From the NCBI GenBank assembly GCA_002421985.1, contig DISF01000073.1, positions 57,071-70,757 on the forward strand: 13,687 bases of DNA, read 5' to 3'. This document shows, in pieces, positions 1-8,391 of this stretch. A model generated the notes under the pieces. That model was given only the letters and a program-made list of their open reading frames with translations. It was not told the origin of the DNA and searched no databases. Position 1 is the stretch's first letter. Every line of letters starts with the position of its first letter. The position numbers and the translations under genes are program-made. The stretch comes from Roseovarius sp. UBA6217 (lineage in GTDB: Bacteria > Pseudomonadota > Alphaproteobacteria > Rhodobacterales > Rhodobacteraceae).

Positions 1-48
1 GGACACTGGCACCTGAAGCCAGCGCGTCTACCATTCCGCCACCTGGGC
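1..48 (-). tRNA. tRNA-Leu (anticodon CAG), 5' part only
   Basis: Read on the minus strand, position 48 begins the acceptor strand GCCCAGG. A D-arm of the leucine type follows (GGCGGAATGGTAGACGC), then an anticodon arm with stem CTGGC/GCCAG and loop TTCAGGT. This puts anticodon CAG at 13-15, which reads CUG leucine codons. The variable arm, T-arm and 3' end lie beyond the left edge of the window. A TTGACA box lies about 41 bp upstream. The identity rests on the intact anticodon arm and the leucine-type D-arm. Confidence 0.93.
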
Positions 49-67
49 AGGTGTCGTGAAGCAGGCG

Positions 68-94
68 TTTAAACGCCGCCCGTTCGCGTGTCAA
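68..94 (-). promoter_or_regulatory. Candidate sigma-70 promoter of tRNA-Leu
   Basis: On the minus strand a perfect -35 box TTGACA (89-94) is followed after 15 bp by TTTAAA (68-73); a 16-bp register gives TTAAAC. This would start transcription about 10-13 nt before the tRNA 5' end at 48. The -10 box sits inside the 14-bp perfect palindrome GGCGTTTAAACGCC (64-77). The spacer is a little short, so the -10 is less certain than the -35. Confidence 0.6.
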
Positions 95-193
95 CGCCGA
101 TTCCGAGCGATTTGACGCGGGGGCTTTATCATCTTGTCGGTCAAGCATCCCGGCGTTAGGAAGAAGGCAATCGTGCACATTCCGGAGGCCCCG

Positions 194-1174
194 ATGTCCA
201 AGCTTGTCACCATCTACGGCGGATCAGGTTTTGCAGGCCGTTACATCGCGCGGCGCATGGCGCGGGCGGGATGGCGGGTGCGGGTGGCGGTGCGGCGGCC
301 CAACGAGGCGATGCATGTCAGGCCCTACGGCGTGCCGGGGCAGGTCGAGCCGGTGTTCTGCAATATCCGTGATGATGACAGCGTGCGCGCCGCGATGATG
401 GGGGCCGATGCGGTGGTCAACTGCGTTGGCACCTTCGATCGCGGCGGGCGCAACAATTTCAATGCCGTGCAGGCAGAGGGCGCGACGCGGATCGCGAGGA
501 TCGCCGCCGGGCTGGGGATTGCGCGGCTTGTGCACCTGTCGGCCATCGGGGCGGATCCAGCGTCGGCAAGCCTCTATGCGCGCAGCAAGGCGGCGGGCGA
601 GGCCGGTATCCAGAGCCATTTCCCGCAGGCGGTCATCCTGCGTCCGTCGGTGATTTTCGGGGCGGAGGACCAGTTCTTCAACCGGTTCGCGGGCATGACG
701 CGGTTCTCGCCGATCCTGCCTGTCGTGGGGGGCGAGACGCGGTTTCAGCCGGTCTATGTGGATGATGTGGCGCAGGCCGCGGCCAAGGCGGTGATGGGTG
801 CCGTGGAGCCGGGCATATACGAGCTTGGCGGCCCCGAGGTGGCGACATTCCGCGAATGGATGCAGGTGATGCTTGGCATCATCCGCAGGCGGCGGCTGAT
901 TGTCGGCATCCCGTTCGGGGTGGCCTCGGTCATGGCGGCGGTGATGGAACTGGTGCAGACGGTCACGCTTGGCCTTGTGCCGCCGCCAATCACCCGCGAC
1001 CAGGTGCGCAGCTTGCGGGTGGACAATGTGGTAAGCGCGGATGCCCGGAGCTTTGCCGATCTCGGGATCGTCCCGGTTGCACCCGAGGCGGTCCTTCCCG
1101 ATTACCTGTGGCGGTTCCGGCCTGCGGGCCAATACGAGGTGATCCGCGAATCTGCCCGTAATCTCAAGGCGTAA
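194..1174 (+). CDS. Atypical SDR, complex I NDUFA9 subunit family protein
   Basis: This is a 326-residue Rossmann-fold NAD(P)-binding protein of the atypical short-chain dehydrogenase/reductase type annotated in alphaproteobacteria as complex I NDUFA9 subunit family. The dinucleotide-binding loop GGSGFAG is at residues 9-15, right after the first strand (KLVTIY). A YxxxK pair (Y128, K132) is retained, and RPSVIFG and PVYVDDVA are typical extended-SDR blocks. In mitochondria NDUFA9 is an accessory subunit of respiratory complex I; whether the bacterial relatives associate with complex I or act as free reductases is not settled by sequence. I chose the ATG at 194 because GGAGG (184-188) lies 5 nt before it and the protein then begins directly at the first Rossmann strand. 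A longer frame from 134 adds 20 non-homologous-looking residues. The gene ends 5 bp from the convergent uppP. Confidence 0.82.
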   Translation: MSKLVTIYGGSGFAGRYIARRMARAGWRVRVAVRRPNEAMHVRPYGVPGQVEPVFCNIRDDDSVRAAMMGADAVVNCVGTFDRGGRNNFNAVQAEGATRIARIAAGLGIARLVHLSAIGADPASASLYARSKAAGEAGIQSHFPQAVILRPSVIFGAEDQFFNRFAGMTRFSPILPVVGGETRFQPVYVDDVAQAAAKAVMGAVEPGIYELGGPEVATFREWMQVMLGIIRRRRLIVGIPFGVASVMAAVMELVQTVTLGLVPPPITRDQVRSLRVDNVVSADARSFADLGIVPVAPEAVLPDYLWRFRPAGQYEVIRESARNLKA

Positions 1175-1179
1175 GCGCG

Positions 1180-1992
1180 TCAGGCATAGGCGAGGGCGAG
1201 AAGCACCACCCCCAGCGCGACACGGTAGATCACATAAGGGGTGAAGCTCACCCTGTCCAGAAACCGCATCATGAGACAGAGCGCCGCCCAGGCCGCCGCG
1301 AACGAGAAGAGCGCGGCAAATCCTGCGCGTGCGAGCAGGTCTATTCCCGCCTCTGCCTTTGCCTGTGACAGGTCGATGGCGAGCACGGCGCCGGTGGCCA
1401 GCGTCGCGGGGATCGACATGAGCATGGACAGCCGCGTCGCATCGCGGCGTTCCAGCCCGATGGCGCGAGCCCCGGTGATGGTTATGCCCGAGCGCGAAAC
1501 GCCGGGAATCAGGGCCACCGCCTGCCATAGTCCGAGGATGATGGCACGGCGCAGGCTCCAATCGGGGGCGCGCAGGGTTTGCGGGGCCGCGCGGTCGATC
1601 CACCACAAGAGGATGCCGAAAACAATCATTGTCCAGCCGATCACGCGGATGTCGCGCAGCGCGTCCTGCCAATCCATGAGGACGATCACCCCGCCAGCCA
1701 TGACGAGCGGTATGGTGGCGATCATGAGGTTGCGCGCGAGGATCGCCTCTGGCCCCTCCCGCCTGCCGCGCATAAGCGCGGAGAGGCCGCGGCCGGCTGC
1801 TGCCGAGTCCGCGCGGAAATAGACGATGACGGCGAGAATCGAGCCAAGGTGAACCGCCACGTCAAGGGCTACATCATCCGTTCCGGTGCCGTTCATCTGG
1901 TGCAGGAGCGCGAGATGAGCCGAGGAGGAGATCGGCAGGAATTCGGTGATGCCCTGGATGATCGCGAGCAGAAAAAGAGGAAGCAGCGTCAT
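1180..1992 (-). CDS. uppP: Undecaprenyl-diphosphatase UppP (BacA)
   Basis: This 270-residue polytopic inner-membrane phosphatase removes one phosphate from undecaprenyl pyrophosphate, recycling the lipid carrier for peptidoglycan and other surface polymers. Loss or excess affects bacitracin sensitivity in other bacteria. Both family signatures are intact: the (E/Q)xxxE motif as QGITE (13-17) with FLPISSSAH (conserved His 26), and the catalytic PGxSRSxxT motif as PGVSRSGIT (163-171) with Arg 167. Length and the many hydrophobic segments match the family. The reading frame continues upstream to 2085, but the ATG at 1992 puts residue 1 where the family starts (MTLLPLFLLAIIQG). Its ribosome-binding site is weak (GGGACC). 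It is transcribed toward the SDR gene and away from gltD. No cell-wall gene is adjacent, which is common for uppP. Confidence 0.95.
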   Translation of the reverse strand: MTLLPLFLLAIIQGITEFLPISSSAHLALLHQMNGTGTDDVALDVAVHLGSILAVIVYFRADSAAAGRGLSALMRGRREGPEAILARNLMIATIPLVMAGGVIVLMDWQDALRDIRVIGWTMIVFGILLWWIDRAAPQTLRAPDWSLRRAIILGLWQAVALIPGVSRSGITITGARAIGLERRDATRLSMLMSIPATLATGAVLAIDLSQAKAEAGIDLLARAGFAALFSFAAAWAALCLMMRFLDRVSFTPYVIYRVALGVVLLALAYA

Positions 1993-2020
1993 CAAAATGG
2001 TCCCGAATATGCACGAGGCA

Positions 2021-2048
2021 GGTATAAGGTATTGAGTTTCAATGACAA
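2021..2048 (-). promoter_or_regulatory. Candidate uppP promoter
   Basis: On the minus strand TTGTCA (2043-2048) and TATACC (2021-2026) are separated by 16 bp, in a locally AT-rich stretch. The start would fall near 2014, giving a leader of about 22 nt before the uppP ATG. The match to the sigma-70 consensus is moderate and no other evidence supports it. Confidence 0.35.
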
Positions 2049-2056
2049 GGCGATAA

Positions 2057-2082
2057 CTAAGTCCGAATCGGACCAAACTTAG
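2057..2082. promoter_or_regulatory. Inverted repeat in the uppP-gltD divergent region
   Basis: A 13-bp perfect palindrome GTCCGA-A-TCGGAC (2061-2073) is flanked by CTAA (2057-2060) and TTAG (2079-2082), which also pair if five bases (CAAAC) bulge out. It lies just upstream of the candidate uppP promoter and about 125 bp before gltD. It could be a regulator-binding site or a chance cruciform; I do not recognise a named operator. Confidence 0.35.
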
Positions 2083-2152
2083 CAAATATGTTCCGACCGC
2101 AGTGTGGGATTTGCGTAATTTCCCTTCAATAGGTCAGCGTAAATGACTTTTC

Positions 2153-2164
2153 ATGCCGCGGCAT
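2153..2164. promoter_or_regulatory. 12-bp perfect palindrome upstream of gltD
   Basis: ATGCCGCGGCAT is a perfect 12-bp inverted repeat ending 42 bp before the gltD GTG, a plausible place for an operator or for a 5' untranslated hairpin. I find no convincing -24/-12 sigma-54 promoter here, nor a clear NtrC site, although gltBD genes are often nitrogen-regulated. No regulator can be named. Confidence 0.3.
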
Positions 2165-2206
2165 CTGGGTTAAGAGGGCGCACGCAGAGATCCGGGAGGG
2201 CAGAAC

Positions 2207-3640
2207 GTGGCGAAGCAACCCATGCTGAAATTCGTGACGGTCGGGCGGGATATGCCCGAGAAGCGGGGGGCGGAGGCGCGGCGGCGGGATTTCCATGAAA
2301 TCTATGCCGAGTTCGCCGAGACCAAGGCGCAGGAGCAGGCGGCGCGGTGCAGCCAGTGTGGCGTTCCCTATTGCCAGAGCCATTGCCCTCTGCATAACAA
2401 CATCCCCGACTGGCTGCGCCTCACCGCCGAGGGGCGGCTGAAAGAAGCCTATGAAATCAGTCAGTTCACCAATACGTTCCCGGAAATTTGCGGGCGCATC
2501 TGCCCGCAGGACCGGCTTTGCGAGGGCAATTGCGTGATCGAGCAATCCGGCCACGGCACCGTCACCATCGGCGCGGTGGAGAAATACATCACCGATACCG
2601 CCTGGGAGAAGGGCTGGGTCGAGCCGATCAAGCCCTCCTCCGAACGCATTGAATCCGTTGGGATAATCGGCTCCGGCCCTGGTGGCTTGGCGGCGGCGGA
2701 TGTGCTGCGGCGGGCGGGCGTGCAGGTGACTGTATATGAACGCTCCGACCGCGCGGGCGGCCTCATGACCTATGGCATCCCCGGCTTCAAGCTGGAGAAG
2801 GATGTGGTCATGCGGCGGATCGCGCAGCTTGAGGAAGGCGGCGTGAAATTCGTGCTGGATTGCAACGTGGGCACAGATATCACATTCGAGGAAATCCGCA
2901 ACAAACACAACGCAGTAATCATCGCCACAGGGGTCTACAAGAGCCGCGATCTGGCCGGGCCGGGGGCAGAGGCGCAAGGGATCGTGCGGGCCATCGACTA
3001 CCTGACGGCGAGCAATCGGGTGGGTTTTGGCGACCATGTGCCGGAATTTGACAGCGGCGAATTGAACGCCGAGGGCAAACGAGTGGTTGTGGTTGGTGGC
3101 GGTGATACCGCAATGGATTGTGTGCGCACGGCGATCCGGCAGGGGGCCAAGGCCGTCACCTGCCTTTACCGCCGCGACCGCGACAACATGCCCGGAAGCC
3201 AGCGCGAGGTGGCCAATGCCGAGGAAGAAGGCGTGGTTTTCGAATGGCTTAGCGCGCCTGTGGGGTTCATGGGCGATCCTGTCAAGGCCGTGAAGGTGCA
3301 GAAGATGCGCCTTGGCGCGCCGGATGCGACGGGCCGCCAAAGCCCCGAGCCAATCGCGGGCGCGATCGAGGATGCGCCCGCCGACCTTGTCATCAAGGCG
3401 CTTGGCTTTGAGCCGGAAGACATTCCAACCCTCTGGGATCAAAAGAAATTGGAGGTCACGCGCTGGGGCACGGTCAAGGCCGAGTTCACCACCGGGCGCA
3501 CCGCGCTGCCGGGGGTTTACGCGGTGGGCGACATCGTGCGGGGCGCCTCTCTCGTGGTTTGGGCGATCCGCGACGGGCGCGATGCGGCGGCGGCGATCCT
3601 CGACGATCTGGGCGCAAAGCAGGCCATCGCGGCGGAATGA
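2207..3640 (+). CDS. gltD: Glutamate synthase (NADPH) small (beta) subunit GltD
   Basis: This 477-residue flavoprotein oxidises NADPH and passes electrons to the large subunit for glutamate synthesis from glutamine and 2-oxoglutarate. The N-terminal Fe-S region has two cysteine groups, C48-x2-C51-x4-C56-x3-C60 and C95-x3-C99-x5-C105-x3-C109. These hold the low-potential 4Fe-4S centres of the alpha-beta protomer. The FAD-binding loop GSGPGG is at 155-160 and the NADPH-binding loop GGGDT at 297-301. The C-terminal GVYAVGDIVRGASLV is the second FAD-contact motif. The start is GTG at 2207, with GGGAGGG (2194-2200) 6 nt upstream. Related beta-like subunits occur in dihydropyrimidine dehydrogenase and other reductases, but gltB directly downstream settles the role. 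It is probably cotranscribed with gltB across a 130-bp gap. Confidence 0.97.
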   Translation: MAKQPMLKFVTVGRDMPEKRGAEARRRDFHEIYAEFAETKAQEQAARCSQCGVPYCQSHCPLHNNIPDWLRLTAEGRLKEAYEISQFTNTFPEICGRICPQDRLCEGNCVIEQSGHGTVTIGAVEKYITDTAWEKGWVEPIKPSSERIESVGIIGSGPGGLAAADVLRRAGVQVTVYERSDRAGGLMTYGIPGFKLEKDVVMRRIAQLEEGGVKFVLDCNVGTDITFEEIRNKHNAVIIATGVYKSRDLAGPGAEAQGIVRAIDYLTASNRVGFGDHVPEFDSGELNAEGKRVVVVGGGDTAMDCVRTAIRQGAKAVTCLYRRDRDNMPGSQREVANAEEEGVVFEWLSAPVGFMGDPVKAVKVQKMRLGAPDATGRQSPEPIAGAIEDAPADLVIKALGFEPEDIPTLWDQKKLEVTRWGTVKAEFTTGRTALPGVYAVGDIVRGASLVVWAIRDGRDAAAAILDDLGAKQAIAAE

Positions 3641-3720
3641 ACCGCACGGTTCGGGACCGGCGGCGTGACGGGGCGGCAAGGGGCGGTTAACCAATTCGAT
3701 ACCGCACCGACAAGGACACT

Positions 3721-3774
3721 ATGACTGACCTATCAGGTGCAGGGCCGGGGTCAAGGAAAGGTAAGGACCGATGA
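3721..3774 (+). CDS. Candidate 17-residue upstream ORF coupled to gltB
   Basis: An ATG at 3721 opens a 17-codon frame (MTDLSGAGPGSRKGKDR) whose TGA overlaps the gltB ATG as ATGA. It has its own AAGGA (3712-3716), 4 nt before the ATG. Its start region (AAGGACACTATGACTGA) closely resembles that of gltB (AAGGACCGATGACCGA), as if one were a copy of the other. It could be a leader peptide that couples or tunes gltB translation, or a chance short frame. It has no recognisable domain, and nothing in the codons (no runs of one amino acid) suggests classical amino-acid attenuation. Confidence 0.4.
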   Translation: MTDLSGAGPGSRKGKDR

Positions 3775-6700
3775 CCGAATTCGATCTGAACTGGGCGGCA
3801 AGGGAAGCGGCCAAGCGCGACTGGCTGGCCGAGAACGGCATGTATGCCCATGACGAGGAGCATTCCTCTTGCGGCGTCGGCCTTGTCGTCAACATCGACG
3901 GCACGCCGTCGCGCAAGGTGGTGCAGGCGGGGATCGACGCGCTGAAAGCGATCTGGCATCGCGGCGCGGTTGATGCCGACGGCAAGACCGGCGACGGGGC
4001 GGGCATCCATGTGCAGATCCCGGTGCCGTTCTTTTACGATCAGATCCGGCGCACCGGGCACGAGCCGAACGAGGGCCGCCTGATTGCGGTCGGGCAGGTG
4101 TTCTTGCCACGCACGGATTTCGGCGCGCAGGAACGCTGCCGCACCATCGTGGAAACCGAAGTGCTGCGCATGGGGCACACGATCTATGGCTGGCGGCATG
4201 TGCCGGTGGATGTGTCCTGCCTTGGTGAAAAGGCCAACGCAACGCGCCCCGAGATCGAGCAGATCCTGATTTCCGATGCCAAGGGTCTTGATGAGGAGGC
4301 GTTCGAGCGCGAGCTTTACGTGATCCGCCGCCGGATCGAGAAAGCCGCGCAGGCGGCGGGGATTGCGGGCCTCTATATTGCCAGCCTGTCGTGCCGCAGT
4401 ATCATCTACAAGGGCATGATGCTGGCCGAGCAGGTGGCGGTGTTCTATCCCGATCTGATGGACGCGCGATTCAAGAGCGCCTTTGCGATCTATCACCAGC
4501 GCTATTCCACCAACACCTTCCCGCAATGGTGGCTGGCACAGCCGTTCCGGATGCTGGCGCATAACGGCGAGATCAACACCCTCAAGGGCAACCTGAACTG
4601 GATGAAGAGCCACGAGATCCGCATGGCCAGCAGCGCCTATGGCGAGATGGCCGAGGATATCAAGCCGATCGTGGCGCAGGGATCAAGCGACAGTGCCGCG
4701 CTCGATGCGGTGTTCGAATTGCTGGTGCGCGCAGGACGAAGCGCGCCGATGGCCAAGACCATGCTGGTGCCGGAATCCTGGTCGAAACAGGCCGAGGAAC
4801 TGCCCGAGGCCTGGCGCGACATGTATTCCTATTGCAACTCTGTGATCGAGCCCTGGGACGGGCCTGCCGCGCTGGCCATGACCGATGGCCGCTGGGTCTG
4901 CGCGGGGCTTGACCGCAACGGGCTGCGCCCGATGCGCTATGTGGTGACCGGCGACGGGCTGGTGATCGCCGGGTCAGAGGCCGGAATGGTGCCGGTGGAT
5001 GAGGCCACGGTAAAGGAAAAGGGCGCGCTTGGCCCCGGTCAGATGATCGCGGTGGACATGACCGAGGGGCGGCTGTTCCACGATGCCGAGATCAAGGACA
5101 AGCTGGCCACGGCGCAGCCATTCGGCGAGTGGGTCGGCAAGATCAACGAGTTGGACGAGGTTCTGGCGGGGGTCACGGAAAAGCCGCTCTTCACCGGGGC
5201 GGAGTTGCGGCGGCGGCAGATCGCGGCGGGCTATACCATCGAGGAGATCGAGCAGATCCTCGCGCCGATGGCCGAGGATGGCAAGGAGGCGGTGGCCAGC
5301 ATGGGCGATGACACGCCCGCCGCCGTCCTGTCGCGGCAATACCGCCCGCTGAGCCATTATTTCCGGCAGAATTTCAGCCAGGTGACCAACCCCGCGATTG
5401 ACAGTTTGCGCGAATTCCGGGTGATGAGCCTCAAGACGCGGTTCGGCAATCTCAAGAACGTGCTGGACGAAAGCAGCGCACAGACCGAGATTATCGTGCT
5501 CGAAAGCCCGTTCGTGGCCAATGCGCAATGGGATGAGCTCTTGCGGCAATTCGGCGGCGACGTGGCCGAGATCGACTGCACGTTTGCGCCCGGCGGCACC
5601 GCGCTTCAGGACGGGCTGGAGCGGATCCGCGCCGAAGCCGAGGATGCCGTGCGCTCGGGTATAGGCAATATCGTGCTGAGCGATCATGGCCTTGGCGAGG
5701 CGCGTATCGGGATGCCGATGATCCTGGCCACGAGCGCGGTGCACAGCCATCTTACGCGCAGGGGGCTTCGGACCTTCTGTAGCCTCAACGTGCGCGCGGC
5801 GGAATGCATCGACCCGCATTATTTCGCGGTTCTGATCGGCGCAGGGGCGACCACGGTCAATGCCTATCTCGCCGAGGACACGATTGCCGACCGCATTGGC
5901 CGGGGCCTTGTCGATGGCAGCCTGACCGAGGCGGTGGCGCGCTATCGTGCGGCGATTGATCTGGGGCTTCTCAAGATCATGTCGAAGATGGGAATCTCGG
6001 TGATTTCCTCTTATCGCGGCGGGCTCAATTTCGAGGCGGTGGGGCTGTCGCGCGCCATGTGTGCCGAGTATTTCCCCGGCCTTGTGAGCCGCATCTCGGG
6101 GATCGGGGTGAGCGGTATCCAGGCCAAGCTCGAAGAGGTGCACGGCCGCGCCTTTGCTGGCGGAAGCGCTATCCTGCCCATCGGCGGCTTCTACAAGGCG
6201 CGCAAATCGGGCGAGACCCATGCCTGGAGCGCGCAGACCATGCACATGATGCAGACGGCGTGCAACACCGCGAGTTTCGAGCTGTGGAAACGGTATTCAG
6301 CGGCGATGCAGGCGAACCCGCCCATCCACCTGCGCGACCTGATGGCGATCAAGCCCAAGGGCGAGGCGGTGCCATTGGAAGAGGTCGAGAGCGTGACCGC
6401 GATCCGCAAGCGGTTCGTGACGCCGGGGATGAGCCTTGGGGCGCTGAGCCCGGAGGCGCACAAGACGCTGAATATCGCGATGAACCGGATCGGCGCGCGC
6501 TCTGATTCGGGCGAGGGCGGCGAGGATCCGGCGCATTTCACGCCCGACGCCAATGGCGACAACCCCAGCGCCAAGATCAAGCAGGTGGCGAGCGGCCGGT
6601 TCGGGGTGACGGCGGAATATCTCAACCATTGCGAGGAACTGGAGATCAAGATCGCGCAGGGTGCCAAGCCCGGCGAAGGCGGGCAGTTGCCGGGGATGAA

Positions 6701-8303
6701 GGTCACCGACCTGATCGCGCGGCTGCGGCATTCGACCAAGGGCGTGACCCTCATCAGCCCGCCGCCGCATCACGATATCTATTCCATCGAGGATCTGGCG
6801 CAGCTTATCTATGACCTCAAGCAGATCAACCCAACCGTCAAGGTGACGGTCAAGCTGGTGGCGCAATCTGGCGTGGGCACGATTGCCGCCGGTGTGGCCA
6901 AGGCCAAGGCGGATGTGATCCTCATTTCCGGCCATAATGGCGGCACCGGGGCCTCGCCCGCCACGTCGATCAAATATGCCGGCCTGCCCTGGGAAATGGG
7001 CCTGACGGAGGCGCATCAGGTGCTGTCGATGAACAACCTGCGGGGGCGGGTGACGCTGCGCACCGATGGCGGCTTGCGCACCGGGCGCGATATCGTGATG
7101 GCGGCGATGATGGGGGCCGAGGAATTCGGCATCGGCACCGCCGCGCTCATCTCGATGGGCTGCATCATGGTGCGGCAATGCCAGAGCAACACCTGCCCCG
7201 TGGGTGTCTGCACGCAGGACGAGGCGTTGCGCGACAAGTTCACCGGCACGGCCGAAAAGGTGGTGAACCTCATCACCTTCTACGCGCAGGAGGTGCGCGA
7301 GATCCTCGCCAGTATCGGCGCGCGCAGCCTTGACGAGGTGATCGGGCGGGCGGACCTGCTCACGCAGGTGAGCCGTGGCTCGGCGCATCTCGATGATCTC
7401 GATCTCAACCCCATGCTGATTACCGTCGATGGCGCGAGCCATATCCGCTATGACCGCACCCGCCCGCGCAACGAGGTGCCCGACACGCTCGACGCCGAAA
7501 TCGTGCGCGACGCGGCGCGGTTCCTCAATGATGGCGAGAAGATGCAGCTTCACTATACGGTGCAGAACACGCATCGCTCGGTGGGCACGCGCGTCTCGTC
7601 GCATATCGTGCGGCGCTTCGGGATGCGCAACAACCTGCAACCGGACCACCTGACCGTCAAGCTCAAGGGCAGCGCGGGGCAAAGTCTTGGCGCGTTCGCG
7701 GCCCCCGGTCTCAAGATCGAGATCGCGGGCGATGCCAATGATTACGTCGGCAAGGGCCTGTCGGGCGGCACCATCGTGGTGCGCCCGCCGATGGCAAGCC
7801 CGCTCGTGGCGCATGAGAACACGATCATCGGCAACACCGTGCTTTACGGGGCGACCGCCGGCTATCTCTTTGCCGCCGGTCGCGCGGGCGAGCGGTTTGC
7901 CGTGCGCAACTCGGGTGCCAGGGTGGTGGTTGAGGGCTGCGGCAGCAATGGCTGCGAATACATGACCGGCGGGGTGGCGGTGATCCTGGGCGCGATCGGC
8001 GCGAATTTCGGGGCCGGGATGACCGGCGGCATGGCCTATATCTACGATCGCGAGGGCCGCGCGCCCGCGCTTGTCAATGGCGAGACGCTGGTGGCCTGCC
8101 CGGTGGCAGAGCCGCATTGGCAGGCCGAGCTGAAAGGGCTGATCGAGCGCCACGCCGCCGAGACCGGATCGCAGCGGGCGCGCGACATCCTGCAATACTG
8201 GGACAGCGAATTGCCGCATTTCGTGCAGCTTTGTCCGCGCGAGATGCTCGACAAGATCACCCATCCGCTGGGCGCGGAGCCGGAAGCGATCCCGGCGGAG
8301 TGA
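3771..8303 (+). CDS. gltB: Glutamate synthase (NADPH) large (alpha) subunit GltB
   Basis: This 1510-residue alpha subunit hydrolyses glutamine in its N-terminal domain and channels ammonia to the FMN domain, where 2-oxoglutarate is aminated to glutamate. Cys34 (in HSSCGVG) is the expected N-terminal nucleophile after removal of a 33-residue propeptide. The class II amidotransferase motifs RYSTNTFPQ and HNGEINT (264-270) follow. A central domain is followed by the FMN synthase domain from about residue 830, including SGHNGGTGASP. The 3Fe-4S cysteines are C1131-x5-C1137-x4-C1142. The C-terminal GxGxG beta-helix begins near 1328. Nothing is missing and the length is normal. Two candidate ribosome-binding stretches, AAGGAAAGG (3753-3761) and AAGGA (3763-3767), precede the ATG, and the uORF stop overlaps it. 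gltD lies upstream rather than downstream, the reverse of the Escherichia coli order. Confidence 0.98.
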   Translation: MTEFDLNWAAREAAKRDWLAENGMYAHDEEHSSCGVGLVVNIDGTPSRKVVQAGIDALKAIWHRGAVDADGKTGDGAGIHVQIPVPFFYDQIRRTGHEPNEGRLIAVGQVFLPRTDFGAQERCRTIVETEVLRMGHTIYGWRHVPVDVSCLGEKANATRPEIEQILISDAKGLDEEAFERELYVIRRRIEKAAQAAGIAGLYIASLSCRSIIYKGMMLAEQVAVFYPDLMDARFKSAFAIYHQRYSTNTFPQWWLAQPFRMLAHNGEINTLKGNLNWMKSHEIRMASSAYGEMAEDIKPIVAQGSSDSAALDAVFELLVRAGRSAPMAKTMLVPESWSKQAEELPEAWRDMYSYCNSVIEPWDGPAALAMTDGRWVCAGLDRNGLRPMRYVVTGDGLVIAGSEAGMVPVDEATVKEKGALGPGQMIAVDMTEGRLFHDAEIKDKLATAQPFGEWVGKINELDEVLAGVTEKPLFTGAELRRRQIAAGYTIEEIEQILAPMAEDGKEAVASMGDDTPAAVLSRQYRPLSHYFRQNFSQVTNPAIDSLREFRVMSLKTRFGNLKNVLDESSAQTEIIVLESPFVANAQWDELLRQFGGDVAEIDCTFAPGGTALQDGLERIRAEAEDAVRSGIGNIVLSDHGLGEARIGMPMILATSAVHSHLTRRGLRTFCSLNVRAAECIDPHYFAVLIGAGATTVNAYLAEDTIADRIGRGLVDGSLTEAVARYRAAIDLGLLKIMSKMGISVISSYRGGLNFEAVGLSRAMCAEYFPGLVSRISGIGVSGIQAKLEEVHGRAFAGGSAILPIGGFYKARKSGETHAWSAQTMHMMQTACNTASFELWKRYSAAMQANPPIHLRDLMAIKPKGEAVPLEEVESVTAIRKRFVTPGMSLGALSPEAHKTLNIAMNRIGARSDSGEGGEDPAHFTPDANGDNPSAKIKQVASGRFGVTAEYLNHCEELEIKIAQGAKPGEGGQLPGMKVTDLIARLRHSTKGVTLISPPPHHDIYSIEDLAQLIYDLKQINPTVKVTVKLVAQSGVGTIAAGVAKAKADVILISGHNGGTGASPATSIKYAGLPWEMGLTEAHQVLSMNNLRGRVTLRTDGGLRTGRDIVMAAMMGAEEFGIGTAALISMGCIMVRQCQSNTCPVGVCTQDEALRDKFTGTAEKVVNLITFYAQEVREILASIGARSLDEVIGRADLLTQVSRGSAHLDDLDLNPMLITVDGASHIRYDRTRPRNEVPDTLDAEIVRDAARFLNDGEKMQLHYTVQNTHRSVGTRVSSHIVRRFGMRNNLQPDHLTVKLKGSAGQSLGAFAAPGLKIEIAGDANDYVGKGLSGGTIVVRPPMASPLVAHENTIIGNTVLYGATAGYLFAAGRAGERFAVRNSGARVVVEGCGSNGCEYMTGGVAVILGAIGANFGAGMTGGMAYIYDREGRAPALVNGETLVACPVAEPHWQAELKGLIERHAAETGSQRARDILQYWDSELPHFVQLCPREMLDKITHPLGAEPEAIPAE

Positions 8304-8317
8304 CGTGCGGCGGCGGC

Positions 8318-8375
8318 GGGGGCGCGCGCGCTTGCGTCCCCCGTCGCATGAATATTTGAGCCAGGAAGATGCGCG
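8318..8375 (+). repeat. Intergenic repeat copy A (degenerate)
   Basis: This is one of three related intergenic sequences in the window. It starts 14 bp after the gltB stop with a GC hairpin: GGGGGCGC (8318-8325) faces GCG-T-CCCCC (8334-8342). It continues CCCCCGTCGCATGAATATTT and ends GCCAGGAAGATG. Compared with copies B and C it lacks the middle hairpin between GTCGC and the (A/G)TATTT box. It probably acts as a gltB terminator, although no run of T follows the stem directly. Confidence 0.6.
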
Positions 8376-8391
8376 GGCCGCATCTAAGCGG

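Noticed and set aside
1..48. tRNA-Leu as an integration site of a genomic island
   Set aside because: Only the 5' part of the tRNA is in the window. No integrase or att-like duplication is visible and the adjacent genes are core genes.
224..1672. A 482-codon minus-strand frame over the SDR gene and part of uppP
   Set aside because: It is antisense to the SDR gene and out of frame with uppP, which carries both phosphatase motifs; it shows no domain of its own.
2101..2206. A sigma-54 promoter for gltD
   Set aside because: No GG-N10-GC pair in a TGGCAC/TTGC context could be found with the right spacing.
2126..3694. A 522-codon minus-strand frame opposite gltD
   Set aside because: It is a shadow of gltD, whose Fe-S, FAD and NADPH motifs are all in the plus-strand frame.
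4974..6245. A 423-codon minus-strand frame inside gltB
   Set aside because: It is a codon-bias shadow fully contained in gltB.
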